Source: a virus. Taken from it: 25,865 nt of DNA. The position numbers were made by a program, and so were the translations under genes. The stretch spans positions 1-25,865 of the IMG/VR virus record IMGVR_UViG_3300033571_006587; one strand, written 5' to 3'. Under the pieces are notes generated by a model. That model was not told the DNA's origin and ran no database searches. It was given only the letters and a program-made list of their open reading frames with translations. Shown piece after piece: positions 15,975-21,356 of the stretch; the first letter of the stretch is position 1; each line of letters opens with the position of its first letter.

Positions 15975-16625
15975 TTAAAAAGTGTGCTCGTTATAAAAGT
16001 TTTTTACTCCAACAAAAGATGGTAGTACGTATCTTTTAGGTCCTGCACCAGGAGGCTTAACTCCATGACGATAGCCTTCGTGGGTTGGAAACATAACCAT
16101 TGATCTTGCTGGTGGCTTTATTTCTATTCCCCTATCTGGAAATATTAGTTCTCCATCAGTATAGTCATCATTAAGATAAATAATAACTGCCCATTCAAGG
16201 GATGGATCAGTGTGATTGTCAACGTGTATGACTAGTTCAGCACCTTCATACTGCCTCTGAATTGTTCCAACACCATTAAACACTAGTCTTGGGTCAGCAG
16301 CAACTATATCGGCTACTGGTCTATTAAAAGCATCTCTTACTTCTGGTATGTCCAGGAAAAGATTTTTGTCTAGCCATTTCCAAGTGATCTCTATTTTACC
16401 CTGGGCTAGCAAAGTCTCTATGTCATCTGACTTAAACTTTTGAAGAGCAAACTGCTTGATTCCGTTCATATAATGCTTTTTCCAGTCCTCCTCTGTAGCA
16501 GACTCAATCAACTCCATGATTCTGGAAACGTGCTCTTCTGAAATAAAATTCTTAATCATCCAAAGCTGTTCGTCGATCTCTTCAACCTCCCAGCCCAATG
16601 ACTCTATATGCTCTTTCGTAATCAT
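15975..16625 (-). CDS. 2-oxoglutarate/Fe(II)-dependent oxygenase (second)
   Basis: 216 residues. The iron triad is IHVDNHTD (His 134, Asp 136) and YRHGVK (His 187), with Arg 198 in KRYVLPSF for 2-oxoglutarate. DGELIFPDRGIEIKP is a typical prolyl-hydroxylase-like strand, parallel to GGELYYPNLGIEYKP in the first enzyme, so the two probably share an origin but have diverged strongly. The substrate is unknown. Its ATG is 6 bp from a TATAAT box, so it looks leaderless. Confidence 0.9.
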   Translation of the reverse strand: MITKEHIESLGWEVEEIDEQLWMIKNFISEEHVSRIMELIESATEEDWKKHYMNGIKQFALQKFKSDDIETLLAQGKIEITWKWLDKNLFLDIPEVRDAFNRPVADIVAADPRLVFNGVGTIQRQYEGAELVIHVDNHTDPSLEWAVIIYLNDDYTDGELIFPDRGIEIKPPARSMVMFPTHEGYRHGVKPPGAGPKRYVLPSFVGVKNFYNEHTF

Positions 16626-16631
16626 ATATTA

Positions 16632-16637
16632 ATTATA
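16632..16637 (-). promoter_or_regulatory. Leaderless -10 box for the second oxygenase
   Basis: On the minus strand GTGTATAAT is followed by TAATAT and then the ATG at 16625 (exactly 6 bp). It sits in the 21-bp gap downstream of tRNA-Leu. Confidence 0.65.
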
Positions 16638-16646
16638 CACTATCGG

Positions 16647-16719
16647 TATCCCCAGTCAGATTCGAACTGACACTAAATTGATTTTAAGTCAACTTCCTCT
16701 GCCGTTGGGATATGGGGAC
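16647..16719 (-). tRNA. tRNA-Leu (TAA), with a short variable arm
   Basis: On the minus strand the acceptor GTCCCCA pairs with TGGGGAT (first pair G-T), with T8 and A9 in place. The anticodon stem GTTGA/TCAAT holds the loop CTTAAAA (TAA), and the T arm is GTCAG-TTCGAAT-CTGAC. Discriminator A, as LeuRS prefers. The variable loop is only 5 bases, whereas bacterial tRNA-Leu has a long variable arm. CCA is not encoded. One base separates it from the next tRNA. Confidence 0.88.
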
Positions 16720-16720
16720 G

Positions 16721-16794
16721 TGGGGAGTATGGGACTTGAACCCATGACCGACGGATTATGAGTCCGCTGCTCTGACCTGCTGAGCTAACTCCCC
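16721..16794 (-). tRNA. tRNA with anticodon CAT (Met or Ile2)
   Basis: The acceptor GGGGAGT pairs with ACTCCCC. The anticodon stem GCGGA/TCCGT holds the loop CTCATAA (CAT), and the T arm has TTCAAGT. Discriminator A. It is not an initiator type, because its first pair is a normal G-C. The stem could suit elongator Met or a lysidine-modified Ile2 tRNA; sequence alone does not decide. It follows the thyX stop by 6 bp in the same direction. Confidence 0.93.
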
Positions 16795-16800
16795 AGACTG

Positions 16801-17514
16801 CTACTCGTAAAGAGCAGCAATCGTTTCTGGGAATGCTTCCTTAGTTAAACTAAGAACAGCCTCAGCGTACTTCTGGATTTCATGCTGTGCGTCATGCTCC
16901 AGTCTCTGGTCCAAGAATGTAAGAACACCCTGCAAGGACACGGTCCAACGCCAACGTACGTACATACCATAGGCAGGCAGGAATAGCCTAGCAATCTCTG
17001 GGGCAATACCATCCTCAAGTGCCTGGTGATAGTTGTCTATACCTAGTACAACAGCCTCACAGAGCCTGCTAAAGTGCTTCTCACCGATCTTTTCATCTAC
17101 TGGCTCTCCAGAACCCTGCTTACTATTTGTAGGCTTAGAACGCCACTCATTAGGTAGTGGAACATAGAACTTCTCGTCTTCAGTGATATAACGTCTAGAC
17201 GATTCATTCCAGCCATTTTGCTCGTCAACATGGGTAGATGCTACTGCATACTTCCACCACTGTCGTGCCACAAAAAGTGGGGCATACACTTCAAAAGTAA
17301 GTGCAGCATGCCTAAAAGGACTAGTGTGCTTCTCACGCAATAGGAAGTTAATTAGTTTACTATCCTTGTCAGTAAACTCGTTAGACTCCTTGTCATAGGA
17401 GACCCTAGCAGCATTAACAATGCTAAGGTCATCTCCCAAGGTATCTACAAGACGAACGTAACCCTCATCCAATACGTTTACTGGCTCTGGAAATGTCTTA
17501 ATAATTGTTGTCAT
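16801..17514 (-). CDS. thyX: Flavin-dependent thymidylate synthase
   Basis: 237 residues, the usual ThyX size. It converts dUMP to dTMP using FAD and methylenetetrahydrofolate. FRHAALTFEVYAPLFVARQW leads to the signature region, and the C-terminal helix with RLEHDAQHEIQKYA carries the dUMP-binding Arg and the conserved His/Gln. The signature is unusual: where RHR normally stands the sequence reads KYA (QWWKYAVAS), and NESSRRY comes about 8 residues later than usual. It lies in an operon after nrdH and the GroES-like gene, and two tRNAs follow it. Confidence 0.93.
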   Translation of the reverse strand: MTTIIKTFPEPVNVLDEGYVRLVDTLGDDLSIVNAARVSYDKESNEFTDKDSKLINFLLREKHTSPFRHAALTFEVYAPLFVARQWWKYAVASTHVDEQNGWNESSRRYITEDEKFYVPLPNEWRSKPTNSKQGSGEPVDEKIGEKHFSRLCEAVVLGIDNYHQALEDGIAPEIARLFLPAYGMYVRWRWTVSLQGVLTFLDQRLEHDAQHEIQKYAEAVLSLTKEAFPETIAALYE

Positions 17515-17516
17515 AA

Positions 17517-17801
17517 TTATCCAATCACCGCAACAATGTCACGGTATGCTAGAATTAAATAGTCTTCTCCGTTATGCTGTACCTCTGTTCCCTGGTACTT
17601 AGCAAACACAACCTTATCTCCTACCGAAAGATCTGGTTTCATAAGCACACCGTTATCAAGCATAAGTCCAGGACCAACTGCTATTACGATTGCTTCATTT
17701 GGTTTCTCTTCTGAAAAGCTAAGAATAAACCCAGAGGTTGTTGCTTTTTCGGATTCCTTAATTACCTTTACAACGACTTTGTCGTCTACTGGTTTGATCA
17801 T
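17517..17801 (-). CDS. GroES-like co-chaperonin
   Basis: 94 residues, the standard GroES length. MIKPVDDKVVVKVI matches the first strand. The mobile-loop position has KATTSGFILS (usual form KTxGGIxL), followed by PNEAIVIAVGPG, the late VGDKVVFAKYQGTEV segment, and the closing EDYLILAYRDIVAVI. It would cap the host GroEL, as T4 gp31 does, probably to fold a phage head protein. The loop differs slightly from a typical bacterial GroES, which may tune its partner choice. Co-directional with nrdH upstream and thyX 2 bp downstream. Confidence 0.9.
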   Translation of the reverse strand: MIKPVDDKVVVKVIKESEKATTSGFILSFSEEKPNEAIVIAVGPGLMLDNGVLMKPDLSVGDKVVFAKYQGTEVQHNGEDYLILAYRDIVAVIG

Positions 17802-17816
17802 GTCTCTCTTTTCTGT

Positions 17817-18038
17817 CTATGCTGCTAGACTATTAATTTTATCTGGATTGAATCCAGCCCAAGAATCTGTATCCGTTATGACAACTGGAGCAGACTTAAA
17901 GCCTAGCTCCAAAACCTTTTCAAGGGCATCATTGTCTTTCGTAATGTCAACGGTTTGATATTCAATGCCAAGTTTGTCTAGCATTTTTTTGGTCATGTCG
18001 CACTGGACACATTGTGGTTTAGTGTAAACCGTTGTCAT
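17817..18038 (-). CDS. nrdH: NrdH-redoxin (glutaredoxin-like)
   Basis: 73 residues. The redox site CVQC is at Cys 10 and Cys 13, the cis-Pro turn is KSAPVVI, and WAGFNPDKI is the NrdH signature that lets thioredoxin reductase serve it. It supplies electrons to the class Ib reductase encoded at 2-2346. Here it is not next to nrdEF, as it usually is in bacteria, but leads the leftward operon with the GroES-like and thyX genes. A strong AAAGGAGATC site lies 5 bp before the ATG. Confidence 0.94.
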   Translation of the reverse strand: MTTVYTKPQCVQCDMTKKMLDKLGIEYQTVDITKDNDALEKVLELGFKSAPVVITDTDSWAGFNPDKINSLAA

Positions 18039-18065
18039 GGGGATCTCCTTTTAAATTAGACTTCT

Positions 18066-18095
18066 ATTATACTCTTGGGTTTGTGTATATCGCAA
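18066..18095 (-). promoter_or_regulatory. Promoter of the nrdH-groES-thyX operon
   Basis: On the minus strand TTGCGA (18090-18095) and TATAAT (18066-18071) are 18 bp apart. The leader is about 21 bases and holds the AAAGGAG site, in contrast with the leaderless genes nearby. Confidence 0.65.
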
Positions 18096-18124
18096 GTATT
18101 TTTATAACAAAATTATAAACGTAA

Positions 18125-18166
18125 TTCGGCTAGCCCCAAACCTTCCCAGTCCACCAGCTAGCCGAA
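18125..18166. repeat. 10-bp perfect inverted repeat with a 22-base loop
   Basis: TTCGGCTAGC (18125-18134) and GCTAGCCGAA (18157-18166) are perfect complements. The loop on the plus strand has almost no G. It lies between the nrdH promoter and the small leftward gene at 18195. There is no T-run, so an RNA processing site, operator or terminator is possible. Confidence 0.7.
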
Positions 18167-18194
18167 CCACAATATTATTTTACCATATTAGGGG

Positions 18195-18314
18195 CTAAAA
18201 GACAACTGGTCCAGGACAAATCTTTTTGTGTTCCTCAAGATAGGGAATTAAGGCGGAGATATTGTTGCCGTAAATCTTTTGTCCGCACTCACATTTATAA
18301 CAAATCGGCAACAT
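18195..18314 (-). CDS. Tiny zinc-ribbon-like protein
   Basis: 39 residues with CYKCECG near the start and CPGP near the end, so three cysteines cluster and a fourth lies about 22 residues later. HKKIC could supply a His ligand. The function is unknown. A TATAAT box 5 bp before the ATG suggests a leaderless mRNA, and the gene runs divergently from the zinc protein at 18345. Confidence 0.62.
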   Translation of the reverse strand: MLPICYKCECGQKIYGNNISALIPYLEEHKKICPGPVVF

Positions 18315-18319
18315 ATTCC

Positions 18320-18338
18320 ATTATATACGTGATATAAT
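18320..18338. promoter_or_regulatory. Divergent pair of leaderless promoters
   Basis: The minus box TATAAT is at 18320-18325 (5 bp from the ATG at 18314). The plus box TGATATAAT, extended form, has TATAAT at 18333-18338 (6 bp from the ATG at 18345). They are only 7 bp apart, so each covers the space where the other's polymerase binds. Confidence 0.65.
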
Positions 18339-18344
18339 AAATTA

Positions 18345-18518
18345 ATGATATGTCCAAATTGTAGTCAAGCACAGATGGTGCCAATTATTTATGGTCAACC
18401 TACTCCTGAACTGATTGAAGATGCACAAATGGATAGAGTTGTTCTGGGTGGGCCAAACATTAAAGAATACACCCATTTCTGTCATCTTTGTCAGGATACT
18501 TATCCAGAATCAGAATAG
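18345..18518 (+). CDS. Zinc-ribbon protein
   Basis: 57 residues. CPNC at residues 3-6 and CHLC at about 46-49 form two knuckles. The middle (IIYGQPTPELIEDAQM, then VLGGPNI) matches a small zinc-ribbon family that is widespread in bacteria and phages. The gene at 18841 has the same layout (YGYPYPALIEI, LGGCIP), so the two are likely paralogs. Function unknown. It converges on the thioredoxin-like gene with a 6-bp gap. Confidence 0.75.
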   Translation: MICPNCSQAQMVPIIYGQPTPELIEDAQMDRVVLGGPNIKEYTHFCHLCQDTYPESE

Positions 18519-18524
18519 TTTTTG

Positions 18525-18794
18525 CTATTCTATAATTTTTGCAAGATCTTCTTTTGAAACAATTCCAGCTGCAGATCCAACAGCTTTTCCATCAGCAAAG
18601 CTTACAAAAAATGGTGAGATTGTTGGGGCTTGGGAGGATATAATTAACTTAATTAGGTCTGGGTCCTCATCATAATTTATTCTAGTATAAGAAACGCTTG
18701 GGTTTTCTTTTAAAAATTCCTCAACAACTGGTTCCATTGCCAAAGATGCCTTAGATCCGCTATTGCTAAACTCAATAACTTCTTTTTGTGTCAT
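18525..18794 (-). CDS. Thioredoxin-like protein lacking the active-site cysteines
   Basis: 89 residues. The pattern is thioredoxin: first strand VIEFSNSGSK, helix, second strand SVSYTRINYDED, then the cis-Pro segment APTISPFFVSF and a final helix KEDLAKII. The place of CxxC is taken by SGSK, so it cannot do thiol-disulfide exchange. It may be a scaffold or regulatory subunit; T7 DNA polymerase uses host thioredoxin as a processivity factor, a possible parallel. The ATG is 6 bp from a TATAAT box, leaderless type. Confidence 0.68.
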   Translation of the reverse strand: MTQKEVIEFSNSGSKASLAMEPVVEEFLKENPSVSYTRINYDEDPDLIKLIISSQAPTISPFFVSFADGKAVGSAAGIVSKEDLAKIIE

Positions 18795-18800
18795 AATTCA

Positions 18801-18835
18801 ATTATACAATACGTTCATATAGTTATTGCTATAAT
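18801..18835. promoter_or_regulatory. Divergent pair of leaderless promoters
   Basis: The minus box TATAAT (plus-strand 18801-18806) lies 6 bp from the ATG at 18794. The plus box TGCTATAAT (TATAAT 18830-18835) lies 5 bp from the GTG at 18841. Confidence 0.62.
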
Positions 18836-18840
18836 TAGGT

Positions 18841-19038
18841 GTGGAATATGAAAAAAAATGTTTGGATTGCCAGGCAAAAATGTCAAGGGTAGTGTATGGC
18901 TACCCATACCCAGCCCTTATAGAAATTAAAGAAGAAAAGGGATGGACCCTTGGCGGATGCATCCCCTCTGATATAGAGTTTATATGCAAATCATGCAACT
19001 CAATATGGTCTTCCGTAAACGGTTTTATTAGGCCTTAA
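18841..19038 (+). CDS. Zinc-ribbon protein, paralog of the 18345 gene
   Basis: 65 residues from a GTG start. CLDC (Cys 7 and Cys 10) and CKSC near residue 50 form the zinc site; YGYPYPALIEI and LGGCIP correspond to the same places in the 18345 protein. The GTG lies 5 bp after TATAAT and has no ribosome site; the ATG at 18848 is out of frame. Its last 11 bp overlap the end of the convergent gene 19028-19141. Confidence 0.75.
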   Translation: MEYEKKCLDCQAKMSRVVYGYPYPALIEIKEEKGWTLGGCIPSDIEFICKSCNSIWSSVNGFIRP

Positions 19039-19141
19039 CTAGCCTACGCTTGACTGGATCAAAAACTAGTGGATGCTTCTTAAAAGCCTTTCCATTTTGT
19101 CTGTCTGAGTTTCTATTTCCCTTTGTCTTTGGTGCTGGCAT
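19028..19141 (-). CDS. Tiny basic protein
   Basis: 37 residues, very basic (PKTKGNRNSDRQNGKAFKKH, then VKRRLVKA). It could bind nucleic acid. Its ATG overlaps the stop of the upstream gene (TAATG), which supports translation. No family is recognised. Confidence 0.55.
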   Translation of the reverse strand: MPAPKTKGNRNSDRQNGKAFKKHPLVFDPVKRRLVKA

Positions 19142-19359
19142 TAGTTTTCCTCTCTATAGTCATTGGCTAAAATAACCCATTCGCCCTTTGTATAAATTGA
19201 TGGCGGGACGGATCTATCCCATGGCTCAACAATGGTCTCTCCACTATTTTTCCAAATCACAAAATTATAGTCACCCTCACGTGGTTTATTTTCTGCCATA
19301 CGCTTTTTCCAAAGGGTATGCCACTTAGCATTATTAACATCAGTATTAATCTTATTCAT
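19141..19359 (-). CDS. Hypothetical protein
   Basis: 72 residues, rich in Trp (WHTLWKK, VIWKNSG, EPWDRS, GEWVILA). It probably forms a small beta domain. The ATG sits 8 bp inside the PD-(D/E)XK gene and its stop overlaps the next ATG, so it belongs to a four-gene leftward unit starting at 19911. Function unknown. Confidence 0.66.
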   Translation of the reverse strand: MNKINTDVNNAKWHTLWKKRMAENKPREGDYNFVIWKNSGETIVEPWDRSVPPSIYTKGEWVILANDYREEN

Positions 19360-19762
19360 ATTTAATCAAGTACCTAACTCCGTCAATGTACCCAGCAAGG
19401 ACAGCATTCCTAATCATTTTATGAGAAGAACTTCCAAACTTCGGCAACTCTGAAAAGTATACCAGAAACTGAGCATCTGGGTAAGCTGCCTTTATAAGTG
19501 CACCATTTGCGATTGCCTTTTTTACATTATCAGTACGCTTGGCCCCTGGCCTTTTATGCTTGCCAGGCTCTCCACCTTTTGCCTCAATATAAAATTGCCT
19601 ACCAACACTATCAAGATAAGCAAAATCAACCTCAACGCCAACATCTGATAAGACAATGTTTCTTTCTGGTTCTTTTATTCCGATGCGGCTTAGATCGCTT
19701 TCGACTAAGTCTTCGAAGAGGTCTCCTGACCGCTTTGACTCTGACTGAAAGTTTGTGTCCAT
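19352..19762 (-). CDS. PD-(D/E)XK-like nuclease
   Basis: 136 residues. A first acidic helix (Glu 17) is followed by the strand VGVEVDFAYL (Asp 46) and the strand FYIEAKGG (Glu 60, Lys 62), so the D-(x)n-ExK signature is present. A basic segment KHKRPGAKRTDN and a later helix follow. This is the restriction-endonuclease fold; in phages it may break host DNA, resolve branches or act in recombination. Its start overlaps the upstream gene by 58 bp, unusually deep. Confidence 0.78.
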   Translation of the reverse strand: MDTNFQSESKRSGDLFEDLVESDLSRIGIKEPERNIVLSDVGVEVDFAYLDSVGRQFYIEAKGGEPGKHKRPGAKRTDNVKKAIANGALIKAAYPDAQFLVYFSELPKFGSSSHKMIRNAVLAGYIDGVRYLIKYE

Positions 19763-19911
19763 GTCTCGCTCTCTGTTAAAATCTTTTCCAAATAGGCACC
19801 TCGTCTAAAGGCCCCTAATATCTCTTCTCCACTTACTTCTATTGAGAAGTCTTCATATTGTAGCGTATAGACCTTGGTTGGGTCAATAGGATATTTAAAT
19901 TTGCTAGACAT
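19705..19911 (-). CDS. Hypothetical protein
   Basis: 68 residues with no clear motif. The first half has short beta strands (VYTLQYEDFSIEVSGEE) and a following helix; the tail is Ser/Thr/Gln-rich, and its last 58 bp are shared with the nuclease gene in another frame. The ATG is 6 bp from a TATACT box, so it should be leaderless and drives the leftward unit that contains the nuclease. Confidence 0.62.
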   Translation of the reverse strand: MSSKFKYPIDPTKVYTLQYEDFSIEVSGEEILGAFRRGAYLEKILTESETWTQTFSQSQSGQETSSKT

Positions 19912-19917
19912 TTATAG

Positions 19918-19933
19918 AGTATACCACTATACT
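19918..19933. promoter_or_regulatory. Palindromic divergent -10 pair
   Basis: AGTATA-CCAC-TATACT holds two -10 boxes back to back with only 4 bp between them. The minus one is 6 bp from the ATG at 19911 and the plus one 6 bp from the ATG at 19940. The two start codons are just 28 bp apart. Confidence 0.68.
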
Positions 19934-19939
19934 GTTTCT

Positions 19940-20050
19940 ATGGCAAAGGGCGATGGAAGATTCGGTTGGTGCTTTACAAATCAGCACGGTAAGTGTATAA
20001 TTGTAACATCACAAGAGATAAGGTGCACCTGTACATGTCACAGTTCGTAA
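19940..20050 (+). CDS. Tiny Cys-rich protein
   Basis: 36 residues with Cys at 11, 19, 29, 31 and 33 and two or three His near the end (CTCTCH), suggesting a zinc or redox centre. It is leaderless (TATACT 6 bp before the ATG). Its stop overlaps the next ATG (TAATG), so it heads the rightward run of small genes. No family is recognised. Confidence 0.7.
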   Translation: MAKGDGRFGWCFTNQHGKCIIVTSQEIRCTCTCHSS

Positions 20051-20250
20051 TGGCTAAGCGTGATACTTTTATTAATCTAATGATTAATATGGATGCGGAG
20101 ACTGCAATACCCCAGGGTACTCGTATGTTTCTTATCACATCAGACAAACAAACCAAATACTTAGAGCCAGATGAGATCTGTGTATACACTCCAGAGCATG
20201 GCCTTAACTACACCTATAAGGGAGATTGGGTTACATATGAGTCAGCATGA
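20050..20250 (+). CDS. Hypothetical protein
   Basis: 66 residues from the ATG overlapping the previous stop; an upstream GTG in this frame lies inside the previous gene and is not needed. The segments GTRMFLITSD and YLEPDEICVYTPEH suggest a small beta-barrel. Function unknown. Confidence 0.68.
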   Translation: MAKRDTFINLMINMDAETAIPQGTRMFLITSDKQTKYLEPDEICVYTPEHGLNYTYKGDWVTYESA

Positions 20251-20380
20251 GTATAGTGTTGGTTTGGCCACGGCACGGACAGAGGAAGAGCTAAAGCAAT
20301 TAGCCAAGGAATACCTTGAGAAGAAAGCCCAACAAGAAAAAGAAGCTAAGGACGATAATGCCACTGCACGTAGAAATTAA
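20237..20380 (+). CDS. Small charged helical protein
   Basis: 47 residues, almost all helical and strongly charged (EEELKQLAKEYLEKKAQQEK). It starts 14 bp inside the previous gene with GGGAG upstream. It may be a coiled-coil dimer. Function unknown. Confidence 0.58.
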   Translation: MSQHEYSVGLATARTEEELKQLAKEYLEKKAQQEKEAKDDNATARRN

Positions 20381-20597
20381 GGTAAACGATACACTATTAA
20401 ATCAAATTCACATTGGTAGAGCCATGGGCGGAACAAAGCCAGACGACCTTAACGTTTATCTAGTTGTTGATGGCGACAAGCCAAGATCATTTTCTGACTG
20501 GGATGCGGAGGGTATTCCATTCACACATCGATATGGTGACGGAGCAGAGGTATGCGTGATTAAGGCATTACAAGCATTGGGGTACAACGGTGGGTAG
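20358..20597 (+). CDS. Small conserved phage protein
   Basis: 79 residues from the ATG at 20358, which overlaps the previous gene by 23 bp. The start MPLHVEIKVNDTLLNQIHIG and the later FTHRYGDGAEVCVIKALQAL look like a family common in actinophages, but I know no function. The fold is probably beta strands followed by a helix. Confidence 0.7.
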   Translation: MPLHVEIKVNDTLLNQIHIGRAMGGTKPDDLNVYLVVDGDKPRSFSDWDAEGIPFTHRYGDGAEVCVIKALQALGYNGG

Positions 20598-20823
20598 ATT
20601 GCTAGACCTTGATGACTTCCTAGACCCAAAGAGCCTTACTCCTCAGCAACTGTATAAACTACAGTCTGAGACTTGGGCACAGGGAGCAGACTATGAGCGT
20701 GAACGCATTCTCGGTTTGCGTAAAGAAATTATCAACTGCGTAGTTGACTACGGACTAATGCCTGAAACTTATTTGCGTGTAATGCGTGATCTTGAAGAGC
20801 TAATCAAGGGAGAGCAGAAGTGA
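20590..20823 (+). CDS. Helical hypothetical protein ending in GEQK
   Basis: 77 residues from a GTG that overlaps the previous gene. It is helical, with a leucine-rich start LLDLDDFLD. The last codons GGAGAGCAGAAG are also the ribosome site of the next gene, so its last four residues (GEQK) are set by that cassette. Confidence 0.66.
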   Translation: MGRLLDLDDFLDPKSLTPQQLYKLQSETWAQGADYERERILGLRKEIINCVVDYGLMPETYLRVMRDLEELIKGEQK

Positions 20824-20921
20824 AACTCGCACGAACGCACGAAAACAGCTCAAATCCTAGATTTGTGGATACTGAAATCCTAGATTTTCGCACGAACACA
20901 CAAAAAGGAGAGCAGAAGTGA
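20820..20921 (+). CDS. Very small ORF that may be a repeat region
   Basis: 33 residues from a GTGA overlap, ending GEQK. The DNA holds two copies of CGCACGAAC (20828, 20889) and two of AAATCCTAGATTT (20852, 20875), so the region may be a repeat or operator rather than a real gene. The start and stop both sit on the GGAGAGCAGAAGTGA cassette. Confidence 0.4.
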   Translation: MKLARTHENSSNPRFVDTEILDFRTNTQKGEQK

Positions 20922-20977
20922 CTAATCCTAGTTTTGGCGAGTTGCTAATCCAGAATTTGGCAGGAGAGCAGAAGTGA
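20918..20977 (+). CDS. Minimal ORF between two start cassettes
   Basis: 19 residues, ending GEQK. It begins and ends on the same start cassette as its neighbours and contains AATCCTAG, related to the repeat just upstream. It may be only a bridge that keeps ribosomes moving between genes. Confidence 0.35.
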   Translation: MTNPSFGELLIQNLAGEQK

Positions 20978-21210
20978 GTCAAACAAACAATGCGGAGCGT
21001 CTTTATGATTGGGCACAACAAGTTATGCAGGTTGAGTTTGTTAAGCTAATCAATAAAAGATTTGGTGGAGTTGTTCTTCACGATGAGAGGGATGCTAAAG
21101 TCGTTACCGCTGCACTTGATGCACTAATCAGCGACATAACTAAAGTAGAAAACGTAAGCGAACTTGGTTTGGGAGTTCCATTTATTACAGTAAGGGGAAG
21201 GCAGAAGTGA
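20974..21210 (+). CDS. Helical hypothetical protein
   Basis: 78 residues from GTG with GGAGAG 5 bp upstream. Helix-rich (LYDWAQQVMQVEFVKLINK). It ends RGRQK, a variant of the repeated end. Function unknown. Confidence 0.68.
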   Translation: MSQTNNAERLYDWAQQVMQVEFVKLINKRFGGVVLHDERDAKVVTAALDALISDITKVENVSELGLGVPFITVRGRQK

Positions 21211-21356
21211 GTGACAAAGACAAGGCAGTAGCTGATGCTATCAGAATGCTGGTAAATGCAGGATATGAGGTCATGTATGAAGAAGCTCCTATTGGTAGAG
21301 CTGGAACTGGTATTCACCTACACCTGCTAGATGAGCTAGACGGAGAGCAGAAATGA
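21207..21356 (+). CDS. Small hypothetical protein
   Basis: 49 residues from a GTG that overlaps the previous stop. Sequence AIRMLVNAGYEVMYEE then TGIHLHLLDEL suggests an alpha-beta unit. It ends DGEQK, again formed by the cassette. Function unknown. Confidence 0.6.
   Translation: MSDKDKAVADAIRMLVNAGYEVMYEEAPIGRAGTGIHLHLLDELDGEQK

Larger units (their letters stand above)
20809..21356 (+). repeat. Repeated GGAGAGCAGAAGTGA gene-junction cassette
   Basis: The 15-bp string GGAGAGCAGAAGTGA occurs at the junctions ending at 20823, 20921 and 20977, with variants GGAAGGCAGAAGTGA (21210) and GGAGAGCAGAAATGA (21356), and a looser copy at 21445. GGAG(AG) is the ribosome site, and GTGA or ATGA holds both the stop of one gene and the start of the next. 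Read in the upstream frame it encodes GEQK-stop. Confidence 0.8.
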
